Origin: Ophthalmolycus amberensis | Lineage: Eukaryota > Chordata > Actinopteri > Perciformes > Zoarcidae | NCBI GenBank assembly: GCA_024529925.1 | Contig: JAFEUB010000909.1 | Coordinates: forward strand, 425,001 to 489,000 | Direction of reading: 5' to 3' | Length of the DNA stretch: 64,000 bases | Shown here: one piece after another, positions 13,194 to 25,001 of the stretch | How the letters are laid out: every line of letters starts with the position of its first letter | Position numbering within the stretch: position 1 is the stretch's first letter | Position numbers and translations under genes: made by a program | Notes under the pieces: generated by a model | Told to the model about the DNA's origin: nothing | Database searches by the model: none | Seen by the model: only the letters and a program-made list of their open reading frames with translations

Positions 13194-15439
13194 TCATATA
13201 TTCCTCACATGTTTCCAAAGTATCCTCTGTAGTCCATACATTTACAACGGTCAGCAGTTCAGATCTGTCAAAGCTCTGCTAATGGTTTCATCTGTGTGAA
13301 TTTGAGCATAACATATTTCGATGAATATTTAGTACCTTCTGGAATAAACCATTAACCAACAGGGTTAAGCAGCACAGCCAAAGCAGAGAAAAGAGAGACA
13401 TACGTTTCTCTGTTCATGACATTTTAAACTGATAACTGCCCTGCTGATAATCATCCTTGTCTTTCTGAAACTCCCTAATGTACCTAATTTTCACATGTGC
13501 CCTCCACCCAAACTATTTGCTTTCCTTCTCTTCTTATGTCATTTCCTGCCCACTTTCCCCTCTCTCCCTAAATCTGTCCCTCCATCTCTCTCATGGTCCA
13601 TTGAAGTCACTCTTTCCTTCTCCTCATCATCCTCCCACTCGTTTCTCTTGTCAGAAAGGAGGAGGAACATTGCGGGTGGGTGCTTCCTCCTCAATATTTA
13701 ATCTGAATTAAACATATAAGGACTATTCTACACTCAATTATTCATACCAAGCAATCATATTGCCCCCCTCACCCCCCCCCCTCCCATCACAGATGAAGTG
13801 TGAAGGGCTGAGAGTGAGAGATGGGGAGGTAGAATGAGGTACTTCTCTCTTAATTAGACCTAGAATTGGATTAACACGTTTCTAGCAAAAAAAGAAAAAG
13901 AGTTACATGACAACAGGCCTTGCTGATATTTAAAGGCACCGGTTCACACGCAGCCTGTAGTCTTTTCAGTGTGCTGGTTTGACAGTTATATGAAATGATT
14001 TAATCTTTATGTTGAAGGGATAAAAGAAACATGATAAGCGATGTGAATACATGAGGTAGATAATTACCCTTATCATCCAGACAAGTTGATTCAAATGTGG
14101 CCTCTTATTTTGTTTTTTATAACACACCATCTATAAATCTTACATCTGTTACCCTCAAGTAAAACTAAAGAGCTTGCACATCATTCATTGATTAGCTTAA
14201 CAATTATTTCCCATACCTTCCTTCTCCGACTTGGAACCTAGAAATTCTATCATCTATCAGAACAGATTTTTTTCTTTGGTAGATGATTCAACACACTTCT
14301 AGATTAGACTAAATGAAAGCATAAAGCAGGTAATTGGTACTATTGTTTGGAGCTGCAAAGAGCCCTTCCCAGTTTTATAATTTACTGCCTAACTGATTTC
14401 ACAGCAACATATTAATGATAAAATGTACCATCTGGCATCTTGAAATGACAATATTAAGGCATATTGAGGCTTGAATAAAACTGCCTGTTCCACTTTTGGT
14501 AAAACAAGGATAAAAACATAAAACACAGAGGTACACATGTACATATACATTTCAGTGTGTACTTACAATGGATCACAAGTTTATTGCCTCTTGATACAAA
14601 GCATAAACAGCCCTCAGTACGATAAATAAAGCAGAGGCAACAGGGAAATAACTGAAGCACAAAATGTCTACATGAATAAACCAACATGCTGAAAGACACA
14701 TCCACTCTTTAATCATACTTCTCTTTGCTGCTTCCTGTTTAGCGCTGGAGAAATTATGAAAAAACTATTGGTTGTTGACAATGTTCATGTCATTGAACTT
14801 ACGATAAAATAAAACGTGAACGATTTCATCAGAAGGTCAAGATGAGAAAAATACAGATTTAAGACGGCTCGGACTAAGTTTTATGATCACCTTACAACAA
14901 ATGATGTAGATACTCGAGCGTGACACAACTCGAGCAACACTTACAAAATGTTTCTGCAACACTAAAATCTCATGAAAAGTAATTTGGTGTAAGGCCGACA
15001 TTAATCAGACACACTCTCCCTCTCACAGTCACCTTTAGTCTTTCTCTTTTCCTCCTATTCTTTGGCTGTCATGCTGCAGAGCCAGACAAATTTAACCGCA
15101 GGCAAGCTGGCACACAGACAAACACACAGTCTCATTGTGTCTCTCCCTCTCACACACTTACCCCTTTCGGCCCCGCAGCACTGACCCAGGATGAACCCAC
15201 ATTTGCTGCCAGTGTAAATGAGTCAATGCAACGTTTTTTGTGACCCTGCTCCTGATCTGAGTGTTAACATGGGTCTGACACTACTTGGCTTTGGTATACA
15301 AGGTAAACACAGGTGTCTACAATTGTTATTGTTTTGGGATTGTAGTACTATAGAACAAATATGATTTCACTGCATCCCAATAGTATTGACTGCAAAGTCT
15401 AGACATCTCAAGTCTTACGTTACACTCTTATACTCATAC

Positions 15440-15830
15440 TCTGCTGAGTAGGTTATTAAGTGATTGGCTGCAATCTGCTGTCCCTCCAGGACCCTGAGGC
15501 GGAGCAAGAAAGATTATAGCCGACCCCTCTCACCCTGGACACAGACTCTTTGAGTCCCTTCCCTCTGTCAGGAGGCTTCGGTCCATAAGACCTCACGCCA
15601 CAAAAACTGACCCCCACTGACTCGGACTCTTACATCCCCAGGACAGTGACTCGCAGTTACACACCCTTGCATAACTCTTCTCTTTAAATATAAACGTTAC
15701 ACTTTAATAACATATTTGGTTGAACGTACACTACATTTGTTTGTTTGTTTATCATATTCTCTATTTTTAAATTATAGCGTTTCATTTTGCACTATTTGTT
15801 TATTAAAATAAAGTAATTCATTTTAGTAAA
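15440..15830 (+). mobile_element. Non-LTR (LINE) retrotransposon remnant, ORF2 C-terminus and 3' UTR
   Basis: Positions 15513-15620 on the plus strand read IIADPSHPGHRLFESLPSVR followed by RLRSIRPHATKTDPH and a stop. DPSHPxHxLFxxLPSxRRxRSIR is the usual C-terminal end of reverse-transcriptase polyproteins of several fish LINE families (Rex1-like and related). An upstream part is out of frame (LPSLQDPEAEQE and similar). The downstream AT-rich stretch to about 15830, with AATAAAG, is probably its 3' UTR. It is truncated and non-functional. It lies antisense to trpm3. Confidence 0.75.
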
Positions 15831-16679
15831 ATTGATTTCACTGAATTGTCCTGCAGCTTTAAATTCACTTCATTCAGGTGCGAAGTGATAAAAAAAGCCA
15901 CAATATTATATTTGTGTCATCTAAAAAGAGAAATCAGTGAGCATGGACTTTATCTGTGGTTATTAAACCACTTGTAAGATTATAAACCACAAATGACACA
16001 TTCACACATATTACATGATGTACAGCATCTTGGTACCCATCCCACGGTTGGATTTTCCTGCTCTTGCACTCTTCTATCTGTGATCATACAGATCTATTAA
16101 TTAGACAAAGTTACACACTGGCTGTATAGCCCTTCTTTTGCCACATGGCGAGTAGTGTAACCCCAAATGTCTGCATTTTAACTGTGGTTAGCATGTCAAA
16201 GAACACTTTCTTCCTGGCAGTAAATGGATTATGAGACAAATACCTGATTGTCCTGTAAAACACAGGAATATTAATACAAGGGTGGAACAGTTGGTGGACA
16301 TATAATGTTGCCAAAATCCACTTTCAGTGTTCGGTTGCAGCGGTAACAGTTTTTTTAAGCTCAGAGAGAGGCAGAATCAGATTATCTGGCCTGTACAGCC
16401 GCTGCACAATAATGGAATGTATATATCTGAAATATAAATATATTGTGATGTGAAAAAATACAGGAATATTCACCCTAAATGTTGTACACCTTACATTTAA
16501 ATGCATCAATCTGTTGCACTTTGAGAACAAAATTAAGAGGCTAGATAAACAATGTTGTCCTCTTTCAAACATGTTTGTGCTCTAGCAAACAATGCTATCA
16601 GAAACACATTGGTTGTATAGATATGAATGGTGATGACACAGCAAAAAAGTAACACCTACAAAGCAGTTTAACAAAATGG

Positions 16680-16860
16680 GCTCTGTGTTTCAAGACGGGT
16701 CAGGTGGGTTGGCGACGTCACCGCAGAGGACATTTGGCCCCGGTTGACAGTCGCGCCGCAGGGAGATGGCGCAACACTAAAAGTCCATGGCCGAGTGGCG
16801 AGGTCAGAGTTAGGGGCGCTGTAAAGTTGAGGCAGACTGCGCCGACCCAACTCATTGAGA
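16680..16860 (-). pseudogene. 28S rRNA (D2-D3 junction) pseudogene fragment
   Basis: Read on the minus strand, 16701 down to 16682 is GACCCGTCTTGAAACACAGA. This matches the highly conserved 28S stretch used as the D3A primer at 19 of 20 bases. Upstream in rRNA sense (higher coordinates) it continues with ACGTCGCCAACCCACCTGAC and GCGCGACTGTCAACCGGGGC, as expected for a fish 28S D2 stem end. There is an apparent internal deletion, and several CG sites are mutated to CA/TG, as in methylated non-functional copies. The fragment is far more GC-rich than its surroundings. It is not a functional rRNA gene. The limit at the high-coordinate end is approximate. Confidence 0.72.
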
Positions 16861-17188
16861 AGTTTGAAAATACATACGGTGCATTATGAAACTGTGGCGG
16901 GTCTAACTAGACTGTAGGTAATTAATGGCAACACAGGATAAATCATGGAAAACTAGAAAAAGCATTTCCTACTGCAAATGCATTGGAATGCTGAAAACTG
17001 AAATGAATCGCAAAAACATTGCTGAAAATAGATATCCAATTCAAAAACAAATTGCAAAAAGCTTAATAATTCAAAAAGTTTAAAGATTACAAATATGAAA
17101 AGTCATATCACACCTCTCCTGAAAGAGCTGAACATTTTGATATTTGAACAGTTTCTGTGGCTTAAAAAAATTCATCAGTGGTGATATT

Positions 17189-17738
17189 TGTAGTAGTATA
17201 AGTTGTAGTATAAGTATTATTAGTAGAAGTATTAGTAGCATTAGAATAAGTACTAGTAGTAGTAGTAGTGATATTTGTAGTGGTAGTAGAAGTTGTAGTT
17301 GTAGTAGAAGTATTATTAGTAGTAGAAGTATAAGTAATTAGAAGAAGTAGTAGAAGACGTAGTATCAGTAGTCATAGTAATAGCTGTAGTATTGGTCGTA
17401 GTATTTAATATCACAGTAGTAGTAGTAGTAGTACTAGTAATGGCAGTAGAAGATGTAGCAGTAGGTAGTAGTACTAGTAGCAGTCGTACTAATAGCTGTA
17501 GTAGTATTACTACTTTTAGTAGCATGAATAGCAGTAGTAGTAGTAGCAGTTGTCGTATAAGTAATAGTAGTAGTGGTAGTAATAGCAGTAGTGGTAGTAA
17601 TAATATTGATGGTAGCAGTAATAGCAGTAGCAGTAGTAGTAATAGTAGCAACAGCAAAAGTTATAGTAGAAGTAGTAGTAGCAGTAGTAGTAATACTATA
17701 TTAGCAGCAGCAGTAATAGTTGTCGCAGTATTAGTAAG
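17189..17738. repeat. Degenerate GTA/AGT trinucleotide array, about 550 bp
   Basis: Long imperfect runs of AGT, GTA and AGC triplets cover about 550 bp (for example AGTAGTAGTAGTAGTAGTAA near 17535). The open frames it produces (poly-Ser one way, poly-Leu the other) are by-products of the repeat. This is an old expanded trinucleotide microsatellite. Confidence 0.95.
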
Positions 17739-17823
17739 AGCATTCATTTTTTTAACAAAAAAGCCTAATTTTGAGCTTGTTTAAATACAGTTAATCCATG
17801 GGGCTTTTATTTTGAAAGGGTGG

Positions 17824-17890
17824 TTAACAGCATTCCAACAATAAAGATTCGAAGAACAATAGTTGGAATGCTTAACAGCATTCCAACAAT
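17824..17890. repeat. Foldback repeat: two direct copies and one inverted copy
   Basis: TTAACAGCATTCCAACAAT occurs identically at 17824-17842 and 17872-17890. An inverted partial copy, GTTGGAATGCT, lies between them at 17862-17872. The first copy and the inverted copy can form an 11-bp stem. It may be the end of a small foldback or MITE element. Confidence 0.8.
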
Positions 17891-18680
17891 GAGAAGCGTG
17901 GGAGTTTTCCTTTTGTATCAAGCAGCAAAAAAGTTGTTGCATGACGAGTTTGAGTGACTATAGTGCATGCGCAAATCACAATGTTGATGCTTAAACGATA
18001 TATCGTGCAGCAGAGTATTTTTACAAACTGGGACGATTACTGCATGGTAAATACCTGGTTAAGTCATTTAAAACATCCCAGCCATTGTGTTTCAAGATGT
18101 TAAGCTGAATTCTAGCTCAGCACTTTTACTTCTAAAAAGGTAAAAAAAAAAACAAGGCTTAGGTGTTTGAATGATACTAATTACAAATGTACTCGCAAAA
18201 TGCTACTGGCAACCAGCAGTACCAACAGTCACTGATCTGGCAAATATTCCCTCCCGCCACACGTCCACTGCTACTGTGATCAAATGTACCATGATGAAAA
18301 CGTATACACACACAGACATGATTGTCACTCCTGCACTTACAGCAGTCAACAGCATTATCAAGAGGTCGCTCTCATGTGTCTGACAGTGCTCTGAAGGGAC
18401 TGGGAAGTAAACACTGCCAAAGGGGAACAACTCTCAAGGTGGAGGGCATTTGGTCCCAAACGTCATCTGAATATATTTACATCCACTTAACATTACATGT
18501 CATGCATAAAAGATGGGTTAATACTTGCTTCAATACAAGTTTCATGATGAGCAAGCGTCAATTCACAAATCCATTTGTTCCTCCTTCACATATTTTTCAT
18601 TTTTGGGCTTCTTTATACAGCAGAGACATCAAAGCTTGAATGATTGGTGATATTACTGTGATATTACTGCTGATATTATT

Positions 18681-18910
18681 GGTGTGTGTGTGTGTGTGTG
18701 TGGGCGTGTTTTACCCATTTTTTGGGAACATAATTCTGTTAACACAGTGACATTGTGGGCACTCGCCTTCCTTATGGGGACAAAATGCACGTCCCCATAA
18801 CGTAAATCATAAAATTCTAGGGTGAAGACTCCAGAAAATGAATGTAAGTCAAGGGTAATGCTCTCAAAAGTCATGAAAACACAACTGTGTGTGTGTGTGT
18901 GCGTGCGTGT
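18681..18910. repeat. Old dispersed repeat flanked by GT microsatellites
   Basis: GT runs at 18681-18701 and about 18885-18910 flank a block with TTATGGGGACAAAATGCACG then TCCCCATAACG. The GGGGAC...GTCCCCA motif pair recurs in fish intergenic repeats. The family cannot be fixed by eye. Confidence 0.4.
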
Positions 18911-19054
18911 CTGTCAGCTCTTCAGTTTTTCGTATACTGCTCATATGTTTGCTTTATCTGCATCTGCAAATATAGTCATGCACGTGCAAATATGTGCATG
19001 TGCATGTGTGTCTGCTGGCATGTGTATGTGTACATTTATGAAAGTGACACTCAC

Positions 19055-19178
19055 CAACTCCTTCTTCTTCATGCACTCCATGAGGATGATGAACAGATGT
19101 TGGGCCTGTGTGCGGCTGTAGGTGAAAGTCTTCTGGATGGTCACCAGCAACTGGTCTCTTAGAGACTCGTTAATTATG
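19055..19178 (-). CDS. trpm3: trpm3 exon, IINESLRDQLLVTIQK
   Basis: This is a 124-nt exon with acceptor ctgcag|CATAAT and donor GAGTTG|gtgagt. One base completes Gly; then come IINESLRDQLLVTIQKTFTY, SRTQAQHLFIILMECMKKKE and L. It ends the SLOG-like region. Remembered mammalian TRPM3 has LINES where IINES is read here, a conservative change. It lies only 604 bp of intron away from the preceding exon. A nearly 9-kb intron follows. Confidence 0.96.
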
Positions 19179-19782
19179 CTGCAGAGGTGCAGAGAAAAAA
19201 AAAAGAGTGTGTCAGGAAAGGGGTCGGATAGAGGAAGGAGAATAAAACAGTGAGGGGGGAGGCAGGCTAATTAGATTTGCTTGTCAGTAAGTGAAACCAA
19301 GGTTGACTGGAGCTCTCAGTCCAACTGTCTCAGGGTCCTTGGTGAGATGCGATTCTGCAGGTTTACCTTAATCTGTAACTTGATATATGAAGCTATGAAA
19401 TGTAATTCTGAAAAAAGTCTATTCTAAATTCATGGTGTGTCTTATGATGAATACAACCAAAAAAGTCTACTGTGTTATTTTTAAAGTAACACATTAGCAC
19501 ATTTCACAAAATGTATACATTTTTGCAAGTTGCTGCATCAGGTTTAACATCTTTTTCCCAAAAAAGCATGTGTGAAAAAATAACACTTTTGCTGTCATGT
19601 ACAGTACACATGAAATTGTATACTTGTTATGTTTGATCTAAGCCACATTGTTTGATGAACACTAATATACTAAAAACATCAGAAATTCTGATTACCAACA
19701 ACCTTTTCCACATCGGATAAACATAGTATTAGTAAGTGTTTGCCCTTGGATTGTAGAATAACGTGCACATGTGAGTGCATAC
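19179..19782 (-). other. trpm3: trpm3 intron, 604 bp
   Basis: A short intron between the IGQG and IINES exons. AT-rich; I see nothing in it. Confidence 0.8.
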
Positions 19783-19957
19783 CCTCCATCCTCAGAGTAT
19801 TTGTGTCCGAAGGCCAAGATGTCTGAGGCCCTGCCGCTGCCATCACACACAACCACAGGGATGGGCGGTGTGTCCCTGAGGTACTCCAGCACAATGGAGA
19901 TCACATTAGGGCCTCCCTCTACGATCAGAGCCACCACCGGCACACCCTGACCAATAC
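19783..19957 (-). CDS. trpm3: trpm3 exon, IGQGVPVVALIVEGG
   Basis: This is a 175-nt exon with acceptor gtgcag|GTATTG and donor GGAGG|gtatgc. Two bases complete Arg; then come IGQGVPVVALIVEGGPNVIS, IVLEYLRDTPPIPVVVCDGS, GRASDILAFGHKYSEDG and two bases of Gly. VVALIVEGGPN and VVVCDGSGRASD are the hallmark SLOG/LSDAT motifs of the TRPM family, with the GSGR loop at the putative ligand site. A mammalian alternative exon reported between INTR and IGQG was not seen here. The junction joins directly from KINTR to IGQG. Confidence 0.97.
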
Positions 19958-20244
19958 CTGCACATGAAAACAAGTGGGTGGTTTTAGAAAGGACAACAGG
20001 GATGAACAACACAGAAAAGAGGACAGAAATGTGAGGAAAGAAGAGGGAAGTTAAGAATAGAAAAAAAAAACAGAACAAATAAGTTTTATTAGATCAGCAA
20101 GACTTGACACCTGTGATGTCTCATAACTGTATTGCCAAGACACTCTACACTTTCTAATTATGGTAAAGAGGTTTTTTTTTTAAAACACCGGTACCAAAAA
20201 TAACCAGCCCACTCTGTGCTTTGTTTCGTGGTTCTGTGGCATGG

Positions 20245-20312
<68 letters not shown>

Positions 20313-20313
20313 T
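20245..20313. repeat. GT microsatellite grading into GA
   Basis: About 29 GT units followed by GAGAGAGAGA; likely polymorphic. Confidence 0.96.
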
Positions 20314-20988
20314 TCAGTGATGAACCCCACGCTGTTCTACACAAAAAAGGCTCCTTGCCTGCTAATCATTGTCTATTTACGGTACCTGTGCATGTTTAGC
20401 AGGTTGGTTTTTCTGCACATGGTGAGACTATGTACAGGAGAAGGTACTGTAGATATGAAATGTATTGCAAAACTCTCAAAGGAATTTCCTGCTTGTGTTC
20501 CTCCTTTTCTTGCTTCTTGTTTCCGTTCCGTATTGTATTTCTCATCATACCACTGAACGTTGCCTTCAAGCCATAATAAACCCCAGAGTCCAATTCTCTC
20601 TTACCCCCCTATGTTCTTTCCCTTTTTAGTGGTCTCAGTTCAATCCATTTCCTAAACCCTCCTTCCCTCATCCTGCCCTTTCCTGATCTCTGTCTCACTT
20701 CCTGTCTTTCCAGCTGATCTTTCTATCGACACTCCGTTCTCCTTTCTCCCTCCCGTTCTGCATCATGAGGTTGTTTTCAGACGGGTGTTTTGACTCTTCT
20801 AATTCAAAAGCTGTGTAACTGCTGGATCTTCCCCGCCCTGCACCCTCATCCTGGTCTGCATAATTCACACGGGAGAAAGCGTCTCTTAAACACGCAGGCA
20901 GACGAGCGCATACAGATGTGTGCTTACATACTGTATGCCCATACACACACACACACAAACATAAGCATACGCACACATTCAGAACCAC

Positions 20989-22587
20989 CAGTGGTGTATA
21001 GTAACGAAGTAGAAATACTTCGTTACTGTACTTAAGTAGTTTTTTTGGGTATCTGTACTTTACTTTACTACTTATATTTCTATTTACTTTTACTTTTACT
21101 TCACTACATTTTGCAAAGAAAACCGATACTTTTACTCCGATACATTTCCCCTGAAACCTTCGTTACTCGCTACAAAATCAAATCTATCTTTAGAAACAAA
21201 ATGAATCATGAGACCAGCGTCGGGGGCTGTGGTGGAACACAGACTGCAAGCAAGCAGGTTTGGTGAATCAGTGGTCCTAGCTTGCAAGTTAAATCATTGG
21301 TTAATCACGTTAATGCACTATTGCAAACAAGTGCTCTCAAAGCCGCGGTGTTTTGATTCCCAGTGATGCCCAGGATGCTACATGCTATAAGCTAGCGGGC
21401 GACTACCTGAGTAGAATTCCACTCTACGATGACTGATTTCATGATGGAAGCAGAAATGGAAGCACCTGCTACTCCCGAAACAAACTACGGTGGTGACGAA
21501 GACCAACACCCGTGGATCGCTAGCGAGTTAGTGAGCTGAGGAAGTGTTGACAGTTGTGCAGCACTAGTTGGCTAACGTTAGCTGTAGCTATATACACGGA
21601 TTGACAGGAGCCGCGAGAGCGCAGCATTCGGGGAATCCTTCGCAGCTGTGTGCAAGCTGTCTGTGACGCTGAACACACCTCTACCTGCCTCAGCGGCCTG
21701 TGAAAGGCTATTTAGCATCGCAGGACTAGTCTTCAGCCCAAGAAGAGCGAGACTGAATTCTCCATTTTGAAGATGAACAGGACATGTTTCAGTTTCAAGT
21801 ATGGTAATGACTGTGTTGTTGCTTTAGTATTGATCATGTTTTGATATTTGAGTCATGTTGTGGATGATCAGATGGAGTTATGATGGTAGCAGTCGCCCAA
21901 TTGCAGATTCAGCTTGAGCAAAACCTTTGCCTATTGTGTTCAAATCAGGCCCATAGGAGTTTACAAGGCAGGTGTCCTTTCTCAAAACACTGACCTGATG
22001 CATCAAGTGGATATTTTTTGCTGAACATAATATTATGCATTTGCCCTCTACATCCTCTAGTCTAATGAGCAGACTTATAAACGCACTGTTACAACTCCTT
22101 CATCGTGTCATATTGCTTTTCGGAGAATTATGATGATAAGTTCATAGTAGATGCAAAAGTATACTTATGTACAATATATTATGTTGAACATTGTTGCTCC
22201 TGCATGGATCACAGCCAACCCAATTATTGTCAACACAGCTCCATGTCCTTGGTCATGGTGCCACAGCACTTAAAAGAATAAACTTCATCATTCTCAAAAT
22301 TATGACCCTTCGCTTTTTTATTAACAGCATTTACTTGTACTTTTACTTTCAATGAACAGGTTATGATGTTCATTTAATGTTCAGGTTATGATGTACATTT
22401 AATATCAGAAAATTACTTTTGATACTTAAGTACTTTTGTACTTAAGTACAATAAATATCAGATACTTTAAGACTTTTACTCAAGTAGTATTCTAATAGGT
22501 GACTTTTTACTTTTACTTGAGTAGTTTTCCAGTAAGGTATCTTTACTTTTACTCAAGTATGGCTTTTGAGTACTTTATACACCACTG
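20989..22587 (+). mobile_element. hAT-superfamily DNA transposon, internally deleted
   Basis: The element begins CAGTGGTGTATAGTAACGAA and ends ...TTTATACACCACTG, giving terminal inverted repeats CAGTGGTGTATA. It is flanked by an exact 8-bp duplication AGAACCAC (20981-20988 and 22588-22595), diagnostic of hAT insertion. Subterminal regions are rich in TACTTTTACT motifs in both orientations, as in a common teleost hAT group. A transposase C-terminal piece remains near 21669-21770. The body is about 1.6 kb, too short for a full transposase, so it is non-autonomous. Confidence 0.93.
21669..21770 (+). pseudogene. hAT transposase dimerisation-domain remnant
   Basis: On the plus strand 21669-21767 reads LNTPLPASAACERLFSIAGL then VFSPRRARLNSPF and a stop. 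The ASAACERLFSIAGLVFSPRR motif is the conserved C-terminal hATC dimerisation domain. A small deletion after LNS, where intact copies read HFE, breaks the frame. The catalytic core is absent. It belongs to the surrounding hAT element and has no host function. Confidence 0.85.
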
Positions 22588-22987
22588 AGAACCACCACCA
22601 TTACGCTTTGCCTCACACAGCCTCGTGCGGCCTTGCAACAGGGACAGTTACATAAGGAGGATATTTTAAGGGCCTTGCCCACTTCAAAGAGGTAAAACGT
22701 CAGTGTGCCACAACACATCACACGACCATACATCAACAGAGCTGAATGTGAGAGAAGCAGACTGATAACTTGCATTTTGTATCTGATTCTTCCATTTCTT
22801 TTGGATGTCTATTTCTGCTGTTACCTGCATGTGTGTGAGCTTGCACTTTGTGTCAGATCAAGCATTGATATTGATGACTAGTGAGCTTTGGAGGCAGCGC
22901 GGCAGTGTCCAAAGAAGATTATTGTTCAACTAAGGAGCAGATGAGGAGGGCAAAGCACAGCTGTGTCATGGCTATAATTGGTAGCAC

Positions 22988-22990
<3 letters not shown>

Positions 22991-23024
<34 letters not shown>
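22991..23024. repeat. CA microsatellite
   Basis: About 16 CA units, ending in CACTCACACA. Confidence 0.95.
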
Positions 23025-23029
<5 letters not shown>

Positions 23030-24978
23030 AAATATAGATAGAGGCACACACAAGTAAACAAACCACAGATGAAATAGAATTCTCTTCTGCCCGACTACCC
23101 CACCAAAAAAAATGAGCACATTTCCTGATGGCTCTTGACCTCTCATTCACAGTCCTTTTTTTTTCGAATTAAGAGCTTTGACTACTGTATTTATTCCTGA
23201 GGGAACTGCGATGTATCAATATGGCAGCCCGTTAATTCAAATTAAAGCTGCATGTCCACCCAGCCCAAATGCATGAAACATGTTATCCTGTTTACTCCTG
23301 TGAGTGCCCTTTAACTCACATAAATGGCACCAAAATAATATTTTGACGCTAAATGCCTTTATATTTTACTGGACCTAATGGTTATAATTGTGATAATTCA
23401 ATGAGAAATGTGTCTGTGAGAGAAAAAAGTTTTGCAGAAATATGTAGTGTAATGTATTTATTTAAAGTTTTTCTGGATTCATGGACACATTTCAATTGGG
23501 ACTGCCACTAAAAAACTGCCACAGTCCAGGAATGTTCCTGGGAGCTTGACTGGGAATTAAATCACTAAACATAGAAGTGTTAACACTCTGCCAACTGCTG
23601 CTTCTACTGAATTTACCATTTTATACTTTTTTAAGTTAAATCCCATGTTGTTGGAAAGCTGAGAGTCCTTTGAATAATTATCTCTGTAGAGGCGGATTCT
23701 GTGGTCTGAATTTTCCCACTAAGTAGATGAACACAGGGTGGTTGAATAAGTCGGCACTTTCAGAAGAATACCTATTGTTCTCGATGAAAATATGAACCCA
23801 TAGCTGGAGAGCTAATCAGTTTTTAGAGTATTTAGTGAAGATGCAATCCTTCTTACTGGCAGTTCACAAAGTGTTTCATCTGCCAAAGTATGTCTGTGTT
23901 TTATTCTCCTCTACTACTTCTACATTCCATCAACTTTTCTTTATGTTTCCTAATCCAGAAGTGAAGTGGGACAGGAAAATGTACTCTCGTGATGAATTCA
24001 ACTTTAATAAATGAATTATAGTGGAAACAATGTTGTATCTTTTACAAACAAGTGCAGAGGTGTACTCCAGGGTGTGTCAGTACACACAGACATCGCTGTT
24101 GGGTTTAGGCACAGATGTAACTGAGACCACAACTACACCAAGCTGTGATGCAGACAGAATATTTTAAACAGATACATATAAAATGTATATACCTAATGGA
24201 CAGTTAAGAGAAGGACCAAATATAATCTATATCCTGTTCTTTTAAAAGTCTCTCTTATAAGGGTGGAAGTCTGGGTGCTATACAAAATGTAAATATATAC
24301 CGCGTACACTTGGTGGCTAGTTTAACTATCTGAAAGGTATTGAATAATTCAAGCAAAATAATTCAAACTAAATCACTGTTGCAACACTGTGCATTTCATA
24401 AAATACACATTCCACACAATAAACCTCATATACACTCTGTACTGTCTCCCTCCACACATCCAGCCTTTCCACCAACTATTCTTGTAACGATTGTATCCAT
24501 GGACCATTCACACACTCCAACGCATCAGATAACACAATCGGCAAACCCCTACTCTCTCCCTTGTCTCTGGATCTCATACATAGTTTTAACCCAGTGCCGC
24601 AGGCTGCAGCCCACACCTCATCTCTCAGGAGGGAAATTACCGTGAAACCGTGTGAAAAAGCAGAGGCAGACAAAAAGGAGAGAGGTGGTCGATGAGACTC
24701 CGTGGCCACAACTTTCTATGTTATCCCGTCTGGGGGACGTGGAAGTAACGAGGAAAAGAAGGAAATAGGGAGGGAGAGAGGAGCTTGTAAGCAAGACACA
24801 CATAACATGCTTAAATGGTCCTAATTAAGGATCCAGCGATGACTCATCCTCTGCGTGTGTGTCTCTGTGTGCGTGGGTGTGTGTGAGTGTCTGCGAGTTT
24901 GTCCTTGTATGTGTCAAATTTGTATCAGCATGACTGGATGAGGTGTGTTACAGTATGTGGGTCGGTGTCTTCGCACCT

Positions 24979-25001
24979 CCCCCCCCCCCCCCCCCCCCCC
25001 C
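24979..25001. repeat. Poly-C tract, 23 nt
   Basis: A homopolymer C run followed by CACACTTG. The length is likely to be variable or uncertain in assembly. Confidence 0.9.

Larger units (their letters stand above)
10092..19054 (-). other. trpm3: trpm3 intron, 8.96 kb
   Basis: This intron lies between the IINES and ITVFRM exons. It contains a 56-bp AC repeat, several smaller CA/GT runs, a 14-16-bp tandem triplication at 11819-11868, a LINE ORF2 remnant (15513-15620), a 28S rDNA fragment (16680-16860), the long GTA-type array (17189-17738), a foldback repeat (17824-17890), and an old repeat near 18717-18880 with facing GGGGAC/GTCCCC motifs. Confidence 0.7.

Noticed and set aside
17316..17784. 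Open frames encoding poly-Ser (plus) and poly-Leu (minus)
   Set aside because: They are translations of the GTA-type trinucleotide array; no start context, splice signals or non-repeat domain.
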